A stretch of 64,000 nucleotides of DNA from BS750m-G57 sp964607575 (GTDB taxonomy: Bacteria; Planctomycetota; Phycisphaerae; SM23-33), in assembly GCA_964607575.1 (NCBI GenBank), contig CAZSLS010000011.1, positions 1 through 64,000 of the forward strand, given 5' to 3'. A program made the position numbers and the translations under genes. The first letter of the stretch is position 1. Each line of letters opens with the position of its first letter. The notes under the pieces were generated by a model. That model was not told the DNA's origin and did not search any database. It saw nothing but the letters and a program-made list of their open reading frames with translations. Below, one piece after another: positions 48,645-60,900 of this stretch.

Positions 48645-49529
48645 TTACTCCAACGCAATGCGCCCGCCCATGATCTCGGCGAGTTCCGTGGTGATCTGCG
48701 CCTGGCGGACGCGATTGTATCTGACGGTCAGCTTTTGGATCATCTCATCGGCGGATTCTGTGGCCCCATGCATCGCAGCGATTCGCATCACCTGCTCGGA
48801 TACGGCGGCATCCATGAAGCACTGGTATATCTTCTGCGTTACGGCGACGGGCAGGAGCCCCTGGAACAACTCCTCCGTCGACGGATGAAAATCGTAGGGA
48901 AGCAGTTCTTCGTCGGGACGGTTCTCGGCGAGGCTCGGAAGGTCGCTCATGGGCAAAATCTGCGCGATCGAAGCACTCTGCCGCCCTGCCGATATGAACT
49001 GCGTGTAGACTATTTCCAAATCGCTTATGCCGCCGGCGAGATATGCGTCCATCAATTCAGCGGCGACTTCGCGGATATCGTCGTAATCGGGCATGTCGGT
49101 GAAGTCGCGGTATTCCAGCTCGACCTGAACTCGGCGAAAGCGAAAGTGCTGGATCCCCCGCTTACCGATAACGTGAAGAAGCACCTTGTAACCACTTTCA
49201 TGCAGTTGCTCCATTCGCTCGCGGGCAAGACGCAGAACTGCGGTGTTAAATGCGCCGCAGAGCCCGCGATTGGACGTTATCACCAACAGCACCAGCGTCT
49301 GGACGCCCTGGGGGACGGTCATCAGCGGATGATCGAGTTTCTCGGCGGGAAGGCGAGCGACAATATCGGCGACCATGCCCGCAAGATGGTCCGTGTAAGG
49401 CCTCGCCGCCGCAGCAAGATCGTGGGTGCGTTTGAATCGCGCAGCGGCAACCATCTCCATCGTCCGCGTTATCGTGCGGATGTTCTTTACGGCATTGGCG
49501 TGCTTCAGGATTCTTCTGGCTTTGGCCAC
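48645..49529 (-). CDS. atpG: ATP synthase F1 gamma subunit
   Basis: Gamma is the rotating central shaft. The 294-residue protein starts with RRILKHANAVKNIRTITRTM and MEMVAAARFKR, close to the family N-terminal helix. It contains ITSNRGLCGAFNTAVLR and ends with MRIAAMHGATESADEMIQKL and RVRQAQITTELAEIMGG, the conserved C-terminal helix. Length is normal. The gap to atpA is about 57 bases. Confidence 0.96.
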   Translation of the reverse strand: MAKARRILKHANAVKNIRTITRTMEMVAAARFKRTHDLAAAARPYTDHLAGMVADIVARLPAEKLDHPLMTVPQGVQTLVLLVITSNRGLCGAFNTAVLRLARERMEQLHESGYKVLLHVIGKRGIQHFRFRRVQVELEYRDFTDMPDYDDIREVAAELMDAYLAGGISDLEIVYTQFISAGRQSASIAQILPMSDLPSLAENRPDEELLPYDFHPSTEELFQGLLPVAVTQKIYQCFMDAAVSEQVMRIAAMHGATESADEMIQKLTVRYNRVRQAQITTELAEIMGGRIALE

Positions 49530-49586
49530 GTGTAACTTTCCGGTCCGTCGATCAACGGACCTCTCGAATAGTCCACAAATCGAAAA

Positions 49587-51391
<1,805 letters not shown>

Positions 51392-51395
<4 letters not shown>

Positions 51396-52009
51396 TCGGG
51401 CGCATCCTCCCTGAGGGTCGCGGGCATTGCCGCCAGGGCTATTCTTCTGGCGAGACGGTTCGATAGTTTTTCGATCGATAGAGACAGCGACGCGTTATAG
51501 ACCCTGTCGCCCACGCGGATCACGATCCCGCCGAGCATCTCCTCGTCGACATGACCGATCACAATAACCTCGCTGTCCAGTTCCTTTGAGATCATCTCGG
51601 TGACTTCGGCGTGACGTTGTTCATCGAGCGGCACCGCGGTTGTTACGTGTACTTCCAGCAGGCCTTTACGAATATTGAGCAGTTTCCTGAACTGCCCCGC
51701 CGCCGGACGGATAATCGAAAGGCGATTGCGCCTCCCCAGAATGGTCATAAACGCTTCGGCCAGTTCGCTCACCCGCCCGCAGAACACCCGCTGGACGAGT
51801 GCATCCCGCTGCGTCCGGGTCAGCATCGCGCGAGTCAACAGCGATTCAAAGCCCTCGATTTCGTCGAGCATCCGGACGATCTCGTCGAGTTCACCGACGA
51901 TCTCTTCAGCACGATCGTCATCGGGCACGTTGTCCAGAAGCCCCTGGGCGTACGTGTTGGCCAGAGCGGCCATTTGGGGTTGCATTACCGTATCTGCGGA
52001 CCCGGACAC
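51392..52009 (-). CDS. atpH: ATP synthase F1 delta subunit
   Basis: Delta joins the peripheral stalk to the top of F1. The 205-residue protein has the helical N-terminal domain (LANTYAQGLLDNVPDDDRAE) and the conserved C-terminal VHVTTAVPLDEQRHAEVTEM and GGIVIRVGDRVYNASLSLSI. The start is GTG at 52009, sharing its first base with the atpF stop (TAGTG), and GAGG lies 7 bases upstream. An internal ATG eight codons in is the alternative. Confidence 0.93.
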
Positions 52010-52614
52010 TATGAATCCTCCGCAACCCGTTCACCGATCGCTTTGATCGAAGCGTCCACGAGATGCTCGCGTACTTCCGGCGTCAGGGATTCATCGATGA
52101 TACACCCCGCGATTTCTGCCGCCAGTTGTGCGGTCGCGTCTCTCATATCTCGGATCGCATGTGCCTTGGCTTTCTTGATATCCTTCACGCCCTTGCGAAC
52201 GGATTCGCGAGCCTCGTTGCGGGCGGTCTCAACTATTTTCTCGCTCTCGGCCACCGCGTCCCGAGCTGCCCGGGCGAGAATTTCCTCTACCTCGGCGTCC
52301 GCGTTTTCGATCTTGGATTTGTACTCTTCCAGGAGGCTCTTGGCTTCGCTTTCGAAACGTTGGGTGCTTTCGATGGTCTCGACGATGTCCTGTTCGCGGT
52401 CCTGCAATTGCCTGACGATCGGTCCCCACGCCCACTTGCCCAGTACGAACAGCAGCAGACCGAAGATCAGGACCGCTGCGATAGCCTGCCCGAGGTCCCC
52501 GGGGTAAAACGGTTTACCGCCGGCGGCGTGCGCCGCTTCAACGGCGAATAGAATAACGCACGCACAAATCGCACCTGCGCCCCATCGAGTTGTCCGGTCC
52601 ACTGGATGCCGCAA
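52009..52614 (-). CDS. atpF: ATP synthase Fo b subunit with extra N-terminal hydrophobic segment
   Basis: Subunit b forms the peripheral stalk. The 201-residue protein has a first hydrophobic segment (about 13-30, ending EAAHAAGG, like a signal peptide). The usual b-subunit membrane helix (about 44-62, QAIAAVLIFGLLLFVLGKWA, then the typical W..I..QL..RE) follows, then a long charged coiled coil to residue 160 and a delta-binding end. Most b subunits have only one hydrophobic segment. If the first is cleaved, the mature protein would have normal topology. Confidence 0.92.
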   Translation of the reverse strand: MRHPVDRTTRWGAGAICACVILFAVEAAHAAGGKPFYPGDLGQAIAAVLIFGLLLFVLGKWAWGPIVRQLQDREQDIVETIESTQRFESEAKSLLEEYKSKIENADAEVEEILARAARDAVAESEKIVETARNEARESVRKGVKDIKKAKAHAIRDMRDATAQLAAEIAGCIIDESLTPEVREHLVDASIKAIGERVAEDS

Positions 52615-52635
52615 AACCCGCTCCTGCTGAAAGTC

Positions 52636-53004
52636 CTAAGCCTGCACAGCCAACATGCATACAAGTATCGCGAAAAGTATGGCGCCTTCGACCATGCCCG
52701 CGGCGATAATCATCGGGAGGAACATCGACCCGGCGGCCTCGGGCTGCCTGGCCATTGATTCGATGCAGGCCGAAGCAAGGCGGGAGATTGCAAGCCCGCC
52801 GCCGATAGCACACGCCGCAGCGCCGAAGCACCCTGCCAGAACGGTAATGCTCCCGACAATACCAGACTCTGACTTCTCATCGGGCTTGGCCTGGGCGGAC
52901 TGACCGGCAGGCTTGCTGGTGCTACCGCTATCCTCCGCCATCACCGCGCCCGCGACGCAGGCGACAACAAGCAACATCATAGCGACTGTAACAGTTCTCG
53001 ACAT
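52636..53004 (-). CDS. atpE: ATP synthase Fo c subunit with N-terminal leader and linker
   Basis: The c ring carries ions across the membrane. The 122-residue protein is about 40 residues longer than usual. Residues 1-23 look like a cleavable signal peptide (ending AVMAED), followed by a hydrophilic linker (24-48). The standard helical hairpin has a glycine-rich helix 1 (CAIGGGLAISR), the loop ARQPEA and helix 2 with the ion-binding Glu106 (GMVEGAILFA). Glu is followed by Gly, not Ser/Thr, and no Gln is at the Na+ position of helix 1, so H+ rather than Na+ is more likely. Confidence 0.93.
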   Translation of the reverse strand: MSRTVTVAMMLLVVACVAGAVMAEDSGSTSKPAGQSAQAKPDEKSESGIVGSITVLAGCFGAAACAIGGGLAISRLASACIESMARQPEAAGSMFLPMIIAAGMVEGAILFAILVCMLAVQA

Positions 53005-53131
53005 TTCCTGCTCCCTGTAACAACTATCTGTTTAGTGGGGTAACTATAAGCCCGCAAAGTACCACATACGTTCACCGCAGGCCAGTATAAAACACCTTCT
53101 GTCTTCCAATTTCCATCGCCTCGCCCTTCGG

Positions 53132-54064
53132 TCAGTGGGACGGTTCGGCATATAGACCGAGAAACACCGCCGTTAATACGGTGAAAATGAACGCCTGCAA
53201 CAGCGCTACTGCCATTTCCAGCATGCAGAGAACCGCACTGCCAACGATAACCACCGGCGTCACGTAGAACACGTCATTCAAGCCTTCATTCACCAGCGCC
53301 GTGGTTCCCTTGAGTACGAAAACCATCAGAATAGCAAGCATCGCATGCCCCGCTATCATGTTGGCGAAAAGCCTTATCATCAGAGCAAAGCACTTGGCGA
53401 CAACCCCGATAAGTTCGAGGAATACCAGCGGAACGAGCATGATTACGCCCATAGCGCCCGGTATCTCCGGCGAGAGGCTCATGGCCCACAGTACCGGTGA
53501 GAGAATCCAGCACACCCACAAAGGCCACTTGCGACGCTTGTGACACTTCACCGCCGCATGCCGCAGCCCCGCAGCCATGATCGACAGGAGCGTGATACAC
53601 GCCAGCGCCGCACAAATCGTCAGGACGGCGGTCGGAGTTGCGCCGATGGGGCGCCCCTTCATGAACGGGACATGCCACCGGACCCACGTCGAGATGGTTC
53701 CGAGCGGCGCCAGGCCGATGAGATTCATCCCCAGCACAAAAACGAAAAGCGTCACCAGCAGGGGCAGAAACCTGTAGGCCTTCGCGTCGTCGCGAAGCCC
53801 CGGACGGGCGATCGTGTCGCGCACGAACACAGTGAGGACCTCCAGCGCGTTATATCCGCCGGTCGGCAGTGCCGTCCGCCGCTTCGCTAGCGGCAGGATA
53901 GCGGCGATCAGTCCGACAGCCACGATGAGCATCGCGGCGATCGCACTGGACATCCACGTGACCGTCATTCCGCCAATGGTCACCTGGCAGCCGGGCCACG
54001 GCTGGTCCGCAAGGTGCTCCTTGAGATACTCCATCATGTTGAAATCGCTTGCTGCAAGCATCAT
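53132..54064 (-). CDS. atpB: ATP synthase Fo a subunit
   Basis: Subunit a holds the two ion half-channels. The 310-residue protein has five to six membrane helices. The conserved Arg is in FALMIRLFANMIAGHAM (Arg231), preceded by LVFLELIG with the channel Glu217. It also has the GLAPLGT segment after the second helix. The gap to atpE is 127 bases, the longest inside the operon, with no promoter that I could identify. Starts MM; either ATG is possible. Confidence 0.95.
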   Translation of the reverse strand: MMLAASDFNMMEYLKEHLADQPWPGCQVTIGGMTVTWMSSAIAAMLIVAVGLIAAILPLAKRRTALPTGGYNALEVLTVFVRDTIARPGLRDDAKAYRFLPLLVTLFVFVLGMNLIGLAPLGTISTWVRWHVPFMKGRPIGATPTAVLTICAALACITLLSIMAAGLRHAAVKCHKRRKWPLWVCWILSPVLWAMSLSPEIPGAMGVIMLVPLVFLELIGVVAKCFALMIRLFANMIAGHAMLAILMVFVLKGTTALVNEGLNDVFYVTPVVIVGSAVLCMLEMAVALLQAFIFTVLTAVFLGLYAEPSH

Positions 54065-54088
54065 GTCATCTCGTCAGTAGCATCCGAT

Positions 54089-54553
54089 TCAAGATACAGC
54101 CTCTTCATCTCCGCCACGGGTCGGGGGGCTGATACCCCAGCGGTTGATGTCTCCCAACGCAGTGAGGAAGTCATCGTGGTGTATCGCCCTGGCCAACCAT
54201 ATAACCTCGCCGCTGAGCATGGCGACGTAGAACAGTCCCATCCACAACACCAGAACCAGCAGCGGAAGGTCAAACATCCACATCACCGCAAAAGTCGCAC
54301 CGACAACTACGATCAACCTTACAAATCCGGACAGGAGCAGACCCATCGCAGCCATCGTCGGACCGCGAGTCGCAAGCTTTGCGATTATCATCGCACTGGT
54401 GCTCGTGGCCAGCAGGACTACGATGCTCGCGGCGCCCTGGGCGGCAAGACCGTCGAGACCGGCGAGGCGGTACGTAGGATACACACCGATTACCCAGGCA
54501 GCCAGCCCCAGCAAGATAATCCACGCCAGCGCGGCGGTCTTACTTGCTTGCAT
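54089..54553 (-). CDS. AtpI-like membrane protein of the ATP synthase operon
   Basis: The 154-residue protein has four hydrophobic segments (about 8-28, 35-57, 70-90 and 92-112), with the spacing and position of AtpI/subunit I proteins between atpZ and atpB. AtpI assists c-ring assembly in some bacteria. Sequence similarity that I can judge is weak, so the call depends on gene order. The ATG at 54553 lies within the end of the atpZ gene (14-base overlap). GTG codons a few residues upstream are alternatives because the GGAG just before the ATG is too close. Confidence 0.65.
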   Translation of the reverse strand: MQASKTAALAWIILLGLAAWVIGVYPTYRLAGLDGLAAQGAASIVVLLATSTSAMIIAKLATRGPTMAAMGLLLSGFVRLIVVVGATFAVMWMFDLPLLVLVLWMGLFYVAMLSGEVIWLARAIHHDDFLTALGDINRWGISPPTRGGDEEAVS

Positions 54554-54842
54554 CTCCAGTTGCACCGCTACCACTATCACTCTCCGAATGATCCAGGTTC
54601 TTCCTGTGCTCGGTAAGCCACTTACGAAACTGCATACCGTCTCGAATTGCCCGATACAACGCACAAATCAGCCCGGTAACGCCCAACACCGCCGTAAAAC
54701 CGGGCACGGTCTGCAGAGTAATATCGAGCCAGTACCCCCCCGCCGCAAACGCCACGACAATGATGGCGAATTCCACGCCTAACCAGGAATATCGCATCGC
54801 CTCGCGGCATTCTGTCTCATCATTGCGCATCGCCGTATCCAC
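54540..54842 (-). CDS. atpZ: AtpZ/AtpI-family protein, first gene of the ATP synthase operon
   Basis: The 100-residue protein has two membrane helices with the family pattern YSWLGVEFAIIVVAFAAGGY-WLD and PGFTAVLGVTGLICALYRAI. A basic segment (RKWLTEHRKN) and a Ser/Gly-rich tail follow. AtpZ proteins are linked to magnesium or calcium uptake or Fo assembly. The start is GTG at 54842 with GGGAAG 9 bases upstream. ATG at 54830 is the alternative. Confidence 0.82.
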   Translation of the reverse strand: MDTAMRNDETECREAMRYSWLGVEFAIIVVAFAAGGYWLDITLQTVPGFTAVLGVTGLICALYRAIRDGMQFRKWLTEHRKNLDHSESDSGSGATGDASK

Positions 54843-54874
54843 GCATCCGGTCTTCCCAGCGAGATAAAACAGAT

Positions 54875-54903
54875 AAGATATTCCATGGCACGAGCAGTGT
54901 CAA
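54875..54903 (-). promoter_or_regulatory. Promoter of the ATP synthase operon
   Basis: A perfect -35 TTGACA (54898-54903), a 17-bp spacer and -10 TATCTT (54875-54880) on the minus strand, about 26 bases plus upstream of the atpZ start. The 152-base gap to the upstream surface-protein gene has no clear terminator. Confidence 0.75.
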
Positions 54904-54994
54904 TCTCGCAGTTTGAACCAATAGCGACAATTGGCTCACCGCCAAACGCCTGTAGCGTTCCATGCACCACTCGGGCGGGACAAAACAACCGTTC

Positions 54995-57900
54995 TTACGC
55001 CTTCCGGCGCCTCCGGAGAATCAGCAGTCCGCCAAGCGCCAGCAGGCTCATCGTCGCCGGTTCGGGCGTCTCGGATCCGGGCATCGCAGGAGCGCCCCCG
55101 CCACCGGTACCGTCATATCCCCACTGGGCATTGAGTATCTGGAAGTCGTCGACGTCAACGTCGCCGTCGCCGTCGAAGTCGCAGCTCAGGCCCGCGCCTC
55201 TATCGCCCCACTGGGCATTGAGGAGCGCCAGGTCTTCTTCGTTGACTTTGTTGTCGCCGTTCGCGTCGCCCGGTTGCACGCCGGTTACCAGGTTTGTCAG
55301 GACCACGAACTCGTCGTTGAGGTACGCCAGGGAGTCCCACGTCCATTCCACAGGGGCGCCGACAGGCGAAAGCACTGTGATCTTAGCGACATCCGCGGGC
55401 TCCCAGGCAGACCCGACAACGCCGTCTATGATTACCATGTCTGACACCTTGAACAGCGCGACATCCACGCCACTGAAGTTAACGCCGGGAGCAAGACCGT
55501 CGACGAGTTGGATTGTCAGACCGTCGGCCATGTTCAATGTCCCGTAGACGTGGAGGCTGTCATCGATCGCAACCATCATACCACCGCCATCAACATCGCT
55601 CTGCGCGCCGGAGGTCAACGTCCACTCGACATCGGCATCAACGGGAACAGCACCGTCGATCAGCGTCAGGTTGGTCAGGTACGTGTCAGCGCCGAAACCG
55701 AACTCATCGCCGGGATCGCCGACATTGGAGGTCCCGCTGCCGGTACTCAGCTTCCCGCTGACCGTTATGTCCACGGTGGCCCCCGCCGCCGCGGTCGATT
55801 TTACCATCGAACCGTCGCCGAGTGTCAGGTTGGTCAGCGCGATCGTGGTCGCGGGCGAATCGATGGTCAGTGTCGCCCCGGCGGATGCTTCGATACCGCC
55901 GACCGTGACGAGGTTCGTGTCGCCCGCACTCAGCACCAGGGTGGAGTTCGATGCCGCCACGACGGTGGTGTTGGGAATGGATATCCCTCCGGTGGTGACG
56001 ACCACTTCCTCGTTGGTCAGCCCGTAAAGGTGGAGGGTGTTGTTGGTGACGTGGGCGTTGGCGTGGATGTTCAGCGTACCGTTCGCCTCGGCCTGATAGG
56101 TGTAGGACATCGCGTAGGCGGTGTTCCAGGCGGCGAGTCCGGGCGGAACGGCGGACGCATCGTCGGTGTTGAGGGTCACCGTTTCTTCGGTCGATCCGTC
56201 GTTGCTGACGTCGTAGAGGAAAGTCTGAGTCCTGGTACCGCCGTTGCCCCAGGAGCGATGGTACATGCGAACGTCGTACCACGTGCCCGGTGTCAGACCG
56301 GTCAGAATGATCTCTCCGTTCATGTTATTGAAATTCATGTCGCGGAACACATCGGCCACAGCACCGGTCACGGGGGGATTGTTGCCGCCGTGACGTCCGG
56401 TCCCGACGAACGATCCGTTACCGGAGAAATCGTTGTCGAACGCCACCGTGTTGACCGTCGCGACCGTCCCGCTTCCGAAATCGATCTTGTGCGTATAGGT
56501 CTTGCCCGGGTCGATTTCGGAGTCAGCGTCGTTGGTGATGGGTATGTATGCCATCCCCGCCGCCCCTGCGCCGGAGGCGGCTGCGCCGCTGAAGGTCACC
56601 GTGTCGCCCTGTAGAGTCACCGTGCGGGCCGTCGAGTCATCGGACAGGTCCGAACCGCTCAGCGTGAACGCCGCGCCGCTTGCGGTGATGTCCAGCGAAC
56701 CGAGATCAGCGAAACTAGTAACCGCCAGTGCGCTGGATGCGTTCAGCGTGGCGTCTTGGGGCACGTTCAGCAAATCGGTCGAAATACCGGCGGTTTCAAC
56801 CACCAGCGAAGCACCGCTGCCGACGATGATCGCGTCGGCTCCGGTGGCTCCGGAGTCGGGGGCGAACGTTGTGATCCCGCCGGTTACCGCCAGCGTGGAA
56901 CTCGTCAGCGCCAGAGTCGCGTGCTCGTTGAATGTGACTGCGCCTGTTCCGGTGAAGTTCTTCGCCGAGACGGTTATCGGAGCCCCGAGGGTTCCGACCG
57001 CGTTCATGTCAGCGACCGTCAGGTTACCGTTGACGCTGAAGTTGGTGGTCAGGTCGCCGCCGCCGGTGGCCGTCTGAAGCGCCCCGCGAACGGTCAATCC
57101 GGGCGTCGCGCCGGCGTTGTTGATCGTCGCAGGTCCGCCCGCGTTGACCGTCACGTTATTGAAGCTGGTGGTCTGGGCTACCGCGATCGTCAGGTCCGTA
57201 ACGCCTCCCATCGTCAGGTCGCCCAGCGTGGGCGACGTGTCGCGCAGTGTTATCGCGGCGCTCGTCCCGGGCGTAGCGAGGTCTATCGCCAGGTTGGGCA
57301 TGTCGATCTCTACGGTCCCGATGACGGCGGGGCCCGCGTAATCAAAGAGATCAACGACTTCGCCGCCGTCCAGCGCCCGGTCGTAGATGAACACCTCGTC
57401 GATAAGTCCGTTCATGTACTCGTGACCGGCGTAGTCGTCGCCGATCCACAACGACTGCCCCGGCTTCATGAACCGGGGCGTCCCGCCGTAGGCGATCGTT
57501 CGCTTGAGGTCGCCGTCGATGTAAAGCTTGAACTGCTTGTTCGGATCGTCGACGACGTAGGTCACTTGATACCATTGCCCAACGGCAAGGTCGCCGCCTT
57601 GCCCGTTGCTTCCCGTATGACCGGCGCCGATGTCCACACCGGTGCTGATCCAGCCTCCGCCGCTGCCGACGTCGGCGTGTATATCGGTCGCTCGCACCTT
57701 CACGTCAAATGTGGCGTCGCCGCCGATTCGCGTGCCGAGGATTCCATAATTAGTCGGTTCGGAGCTGATTTTCACCCATGCCGAAACGGTGAACTCAGAC
57801 ATGTCCAGCGCCGCGTCGTACGCGACGTTGATGTAGTCGCCGTTACCGTCAAAGTTCATCGCCTCACCCCGCATGCCGCCTCCGCCGACGGTCAACGCGG

Positions 57901-60900
57901 CGTCTCCGACCAGGGTCCCGTCCAGCGCGGCGCCGGCCGATCCAACGTTGGGGGCGACGCCCGCGGTAAGAGAATCAAACTCGTAGTGTGCGACCGCGCC
58001 GCTCGGCGCCGCGAGGGGAACGACGCTGGGACCCATCGTAAAGGCTCCGCCGGAAATCGTCAGCGTTCCAGTCGGGTCGGCAAGGTTCGACCCGTCGATC
58101 TCGATATTCTCATCGTCGGTGACCTCGACGGCTCCGAGGATCAGCCTGTCGGTTACCGTCAGCGTACCTGGAACGTTTACCGTTCCGCCGGTGTCCACCG
58201 TCGCGGTGTTCACCGTTCCGCCGGCCGCCAGCATCACCGTGCCCGGGCCGGTGAACGTCAGCGAGTCGGCCGTTACCGCACCGTCGATCTTGAGGGTGTA
58301 CGTATCGTCGGTCGTGCCGAGCGTAACTGCCCGAGAAGCTATGCTTGGCACGGTCGGAAGCGTTATCGTGGCGGTCGCGGCGCTGTTTCCGTCGGCCTTT
58401 CCGGCCAGGATCGTCGTGTCGCCGGTGAAGATAAACTCCTCGGTGACCGCGGGGTCGTACGTTTTGTCACCGCCCGAACTTGACAGCTTCAGCGCGGTCC
58501 CGCTGTCCATATCGACAATGCTGCCGGCCGGGCCGATCGCGCCCGGATCGCCGAGGACCAGGGCGCCCTCCAGGATGTAGGTCGCCACGCCGCCGGTGTA
58601 TCCGCCGATCGTGTCTGTGACAATCCACTGACCCGGTCCGTACTTTTCGATCTCCGGATCGGTGGTCGCGCCGAGGTTCAGCGCACCGAGGTTCACCTTC
58701 GGCGTGTTGTCGATAGTCAGGTATAGCGGGTCGAACGAGTTGTCCAACGTTGTGCTCTCCAGGTTGATGCTCAGATCGGCATCGCCGGTGAAGGTAAGTG
58801 TCGGCGCATCATCGTTCGTCACGTGCAGCGCGCCCAGCGTTACGTCGCTGATTACGTTAATCGTCGTCTCGGTCGTCATCAGCAGGTTCGTACCGGTCAG
58901 GTTCATCGGTCCGCTCAGGGCGCCGTCGTATCCGGTTCCTGCAAGTCCGTACTTGCTCGCCAGATATCCGGCGATGTTGTTAATGTCATCGGCGTTCAGG
59001 ACGCCCTCGAAGATCAGCGCCTCGGCGATATCGGCGTTGGACGTCTCGGAGTTAACCCTGTACCCGCCCAGGGCCAGGCGGTCCATCCTGTAATTGGTGT
59101 TGTGCGATCCTATGTTATCAGTCACACGGTTAACGCCGTTGTCCCAGAAGCTCGCCTTCGGGTCTGCGTCGTTGGTTATTGTCCCGACGTGCAGGTGGAA
59201 ATCGGTATCGGCTGAGCCTCCACCGTTGTAGATCCAACTGTCGGCATGCCAGTCGCTGGTCGTTGCGCCGTGGAATCCGAACAGGAAGTTACGGTCCATC
59301 GAACCGAAGACCCGTTCGTTGTCGCCGCCGGTGTAGCGGGCGACGGTGATCATCGTGTAGCCTGCGAGGCTGTTGAAGTTGTGGGTCGTGGAAAGGATAT
59401 CGTCGGTGAAGGTCACCACGGGCCTTCCGTTCGGTCCGGCGGTGTTGTAGACCGGGGCGTTCCATGGGTTGTCGGCGTCGTTTCCGTTGCCCGAGATGTC
59501 CGCCCAATTGGTAACCGTCGCTCCGTTGGCGGGATTCGTCGCTCCGCCGTCATTGTTGATGTCGCTTGCGTCAATGTGGAACTGTAGCCCGCCGGGCATT
59601 TCAGCACCGGCGCCTTCGATGCTCAACACCCCGCCGGTCAGTTGCAGTTGCGCAGGACCTGCCGCCGGGCTCGCCGTCACGTCGCCGGTGGCGATGAAGC
59701 TGCCTGTGGCGCCCATGTCGAACGTTCCGCCGGTGGTGCTGAGTTTCCTGGTTGTCAGGCTGTTTCCGCTCAGTGCAAGCCCGCCTCCGCGGGATACGTC
59801 GACGCTGGCGACCGGGGTCCCGCCGCCGAGGCTGTTACCGGCTTGGAGGGTCAGCGTACCGCCGTTGACGGTGACGTCTGCGCCGTCGGCTACGAGCGTC
59901 GCGGCGCTGAGGTTCAGGTCGCCGTTCAGCGTGAGGGTCTGGGTGACCGTCAGGTTGCTGGGACCGCTGTACGTTCCGCCGGTGTTGGCGATCAACTCGT
60001 TAACGTTTACCGTGCCGGCAACGGACAGGCTGCCGTCGATCGTAACCGTTCCGGCGTCCAGCGTTCCGGCGACGGTTACCGTGCTGGCGGCGCCTATCGT
60101 CAGGTCTCCGGAGCCGAGGACGTTTCCGCCGACGTTAAGCGTGTAACCGTCGAGCGTCTGCATCGTCAGCGCACCGCTGGTCAGCGTCACGTGGTTGCTT
60201 GCGCTGCCGATCGTAACTGTGGCGGCGTGACCGTCTCCGTCCCGCCCCGCCGTCAGCGCGCCGCCGGTGCTGGCGACCGGGTTGTCGAACGCCACAGGCG
60301 TGGCGCTGCTGATCAGGACGACCTCGCCGCCGTTGATGGAGATCGGTGAGTCGTCGCCCAGCGGATTCGAGCCCGCCTGAGCGACCAACGCGCCGCCCTG
60401 CACGTCGAACGCCAGCGATCCGGTGGGATCGATGGTCGGAGCGGCGGCCTCGAGGATCAGATCGCCCGCGCCGGTCTTGACGATCGTCGCGTTGACTCCG
60501 GCTCCGACGGTGATCGGGCCTGGAGAGGTGTCCGCCAGCGTCTCGAACCCGTTGTCACCGGATACCAGCGCAGTGTCGGCGAAGATTACGCCACCGTCTG
60601 CTCCGCTGGTTGTCAGCACGCCTGGTGCACCGAAGGTCAGCGAACCGAGCGTCGCGGTCGAGGGGGTGACCATATCGAGCCCCGAGTTATCGGTTACGAT
60701 AACATCAGTACCGCTCAGGTCGATCGCGTCGGTGACAATACCGCCGTACAACGCGCCGATTTGCGTATCATTCAGCGCCGAATCGTACACGTAGACGTCG
60801 TCCATCATACCGTCGAAGTAGATGGTGACGTGTTTGCCCATCTGGAACTCGAAGTTGGACATCGTGAAGTTGTGTGTCGTGGACGCCTCTTCGTCTCCGT

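Noticed and set aside
52636..53004. Sodium-type c subunit
   Set aside because: The ion-binding Glu106 is followed by Gly rather than Ser/Thr, and the helix-1 Gln of Na+ sites is not seen; H+ is more likely.
56756..58483. Plus-strand open frame of 575 codons opposite the giant PEP-CTERM gene
   Set aside because: Arg/Val/Asp-rich shadow of the LamG and beta-repeat region; several other long antisense frames in this gene arise the same way from its repetitive GC-rich codons.
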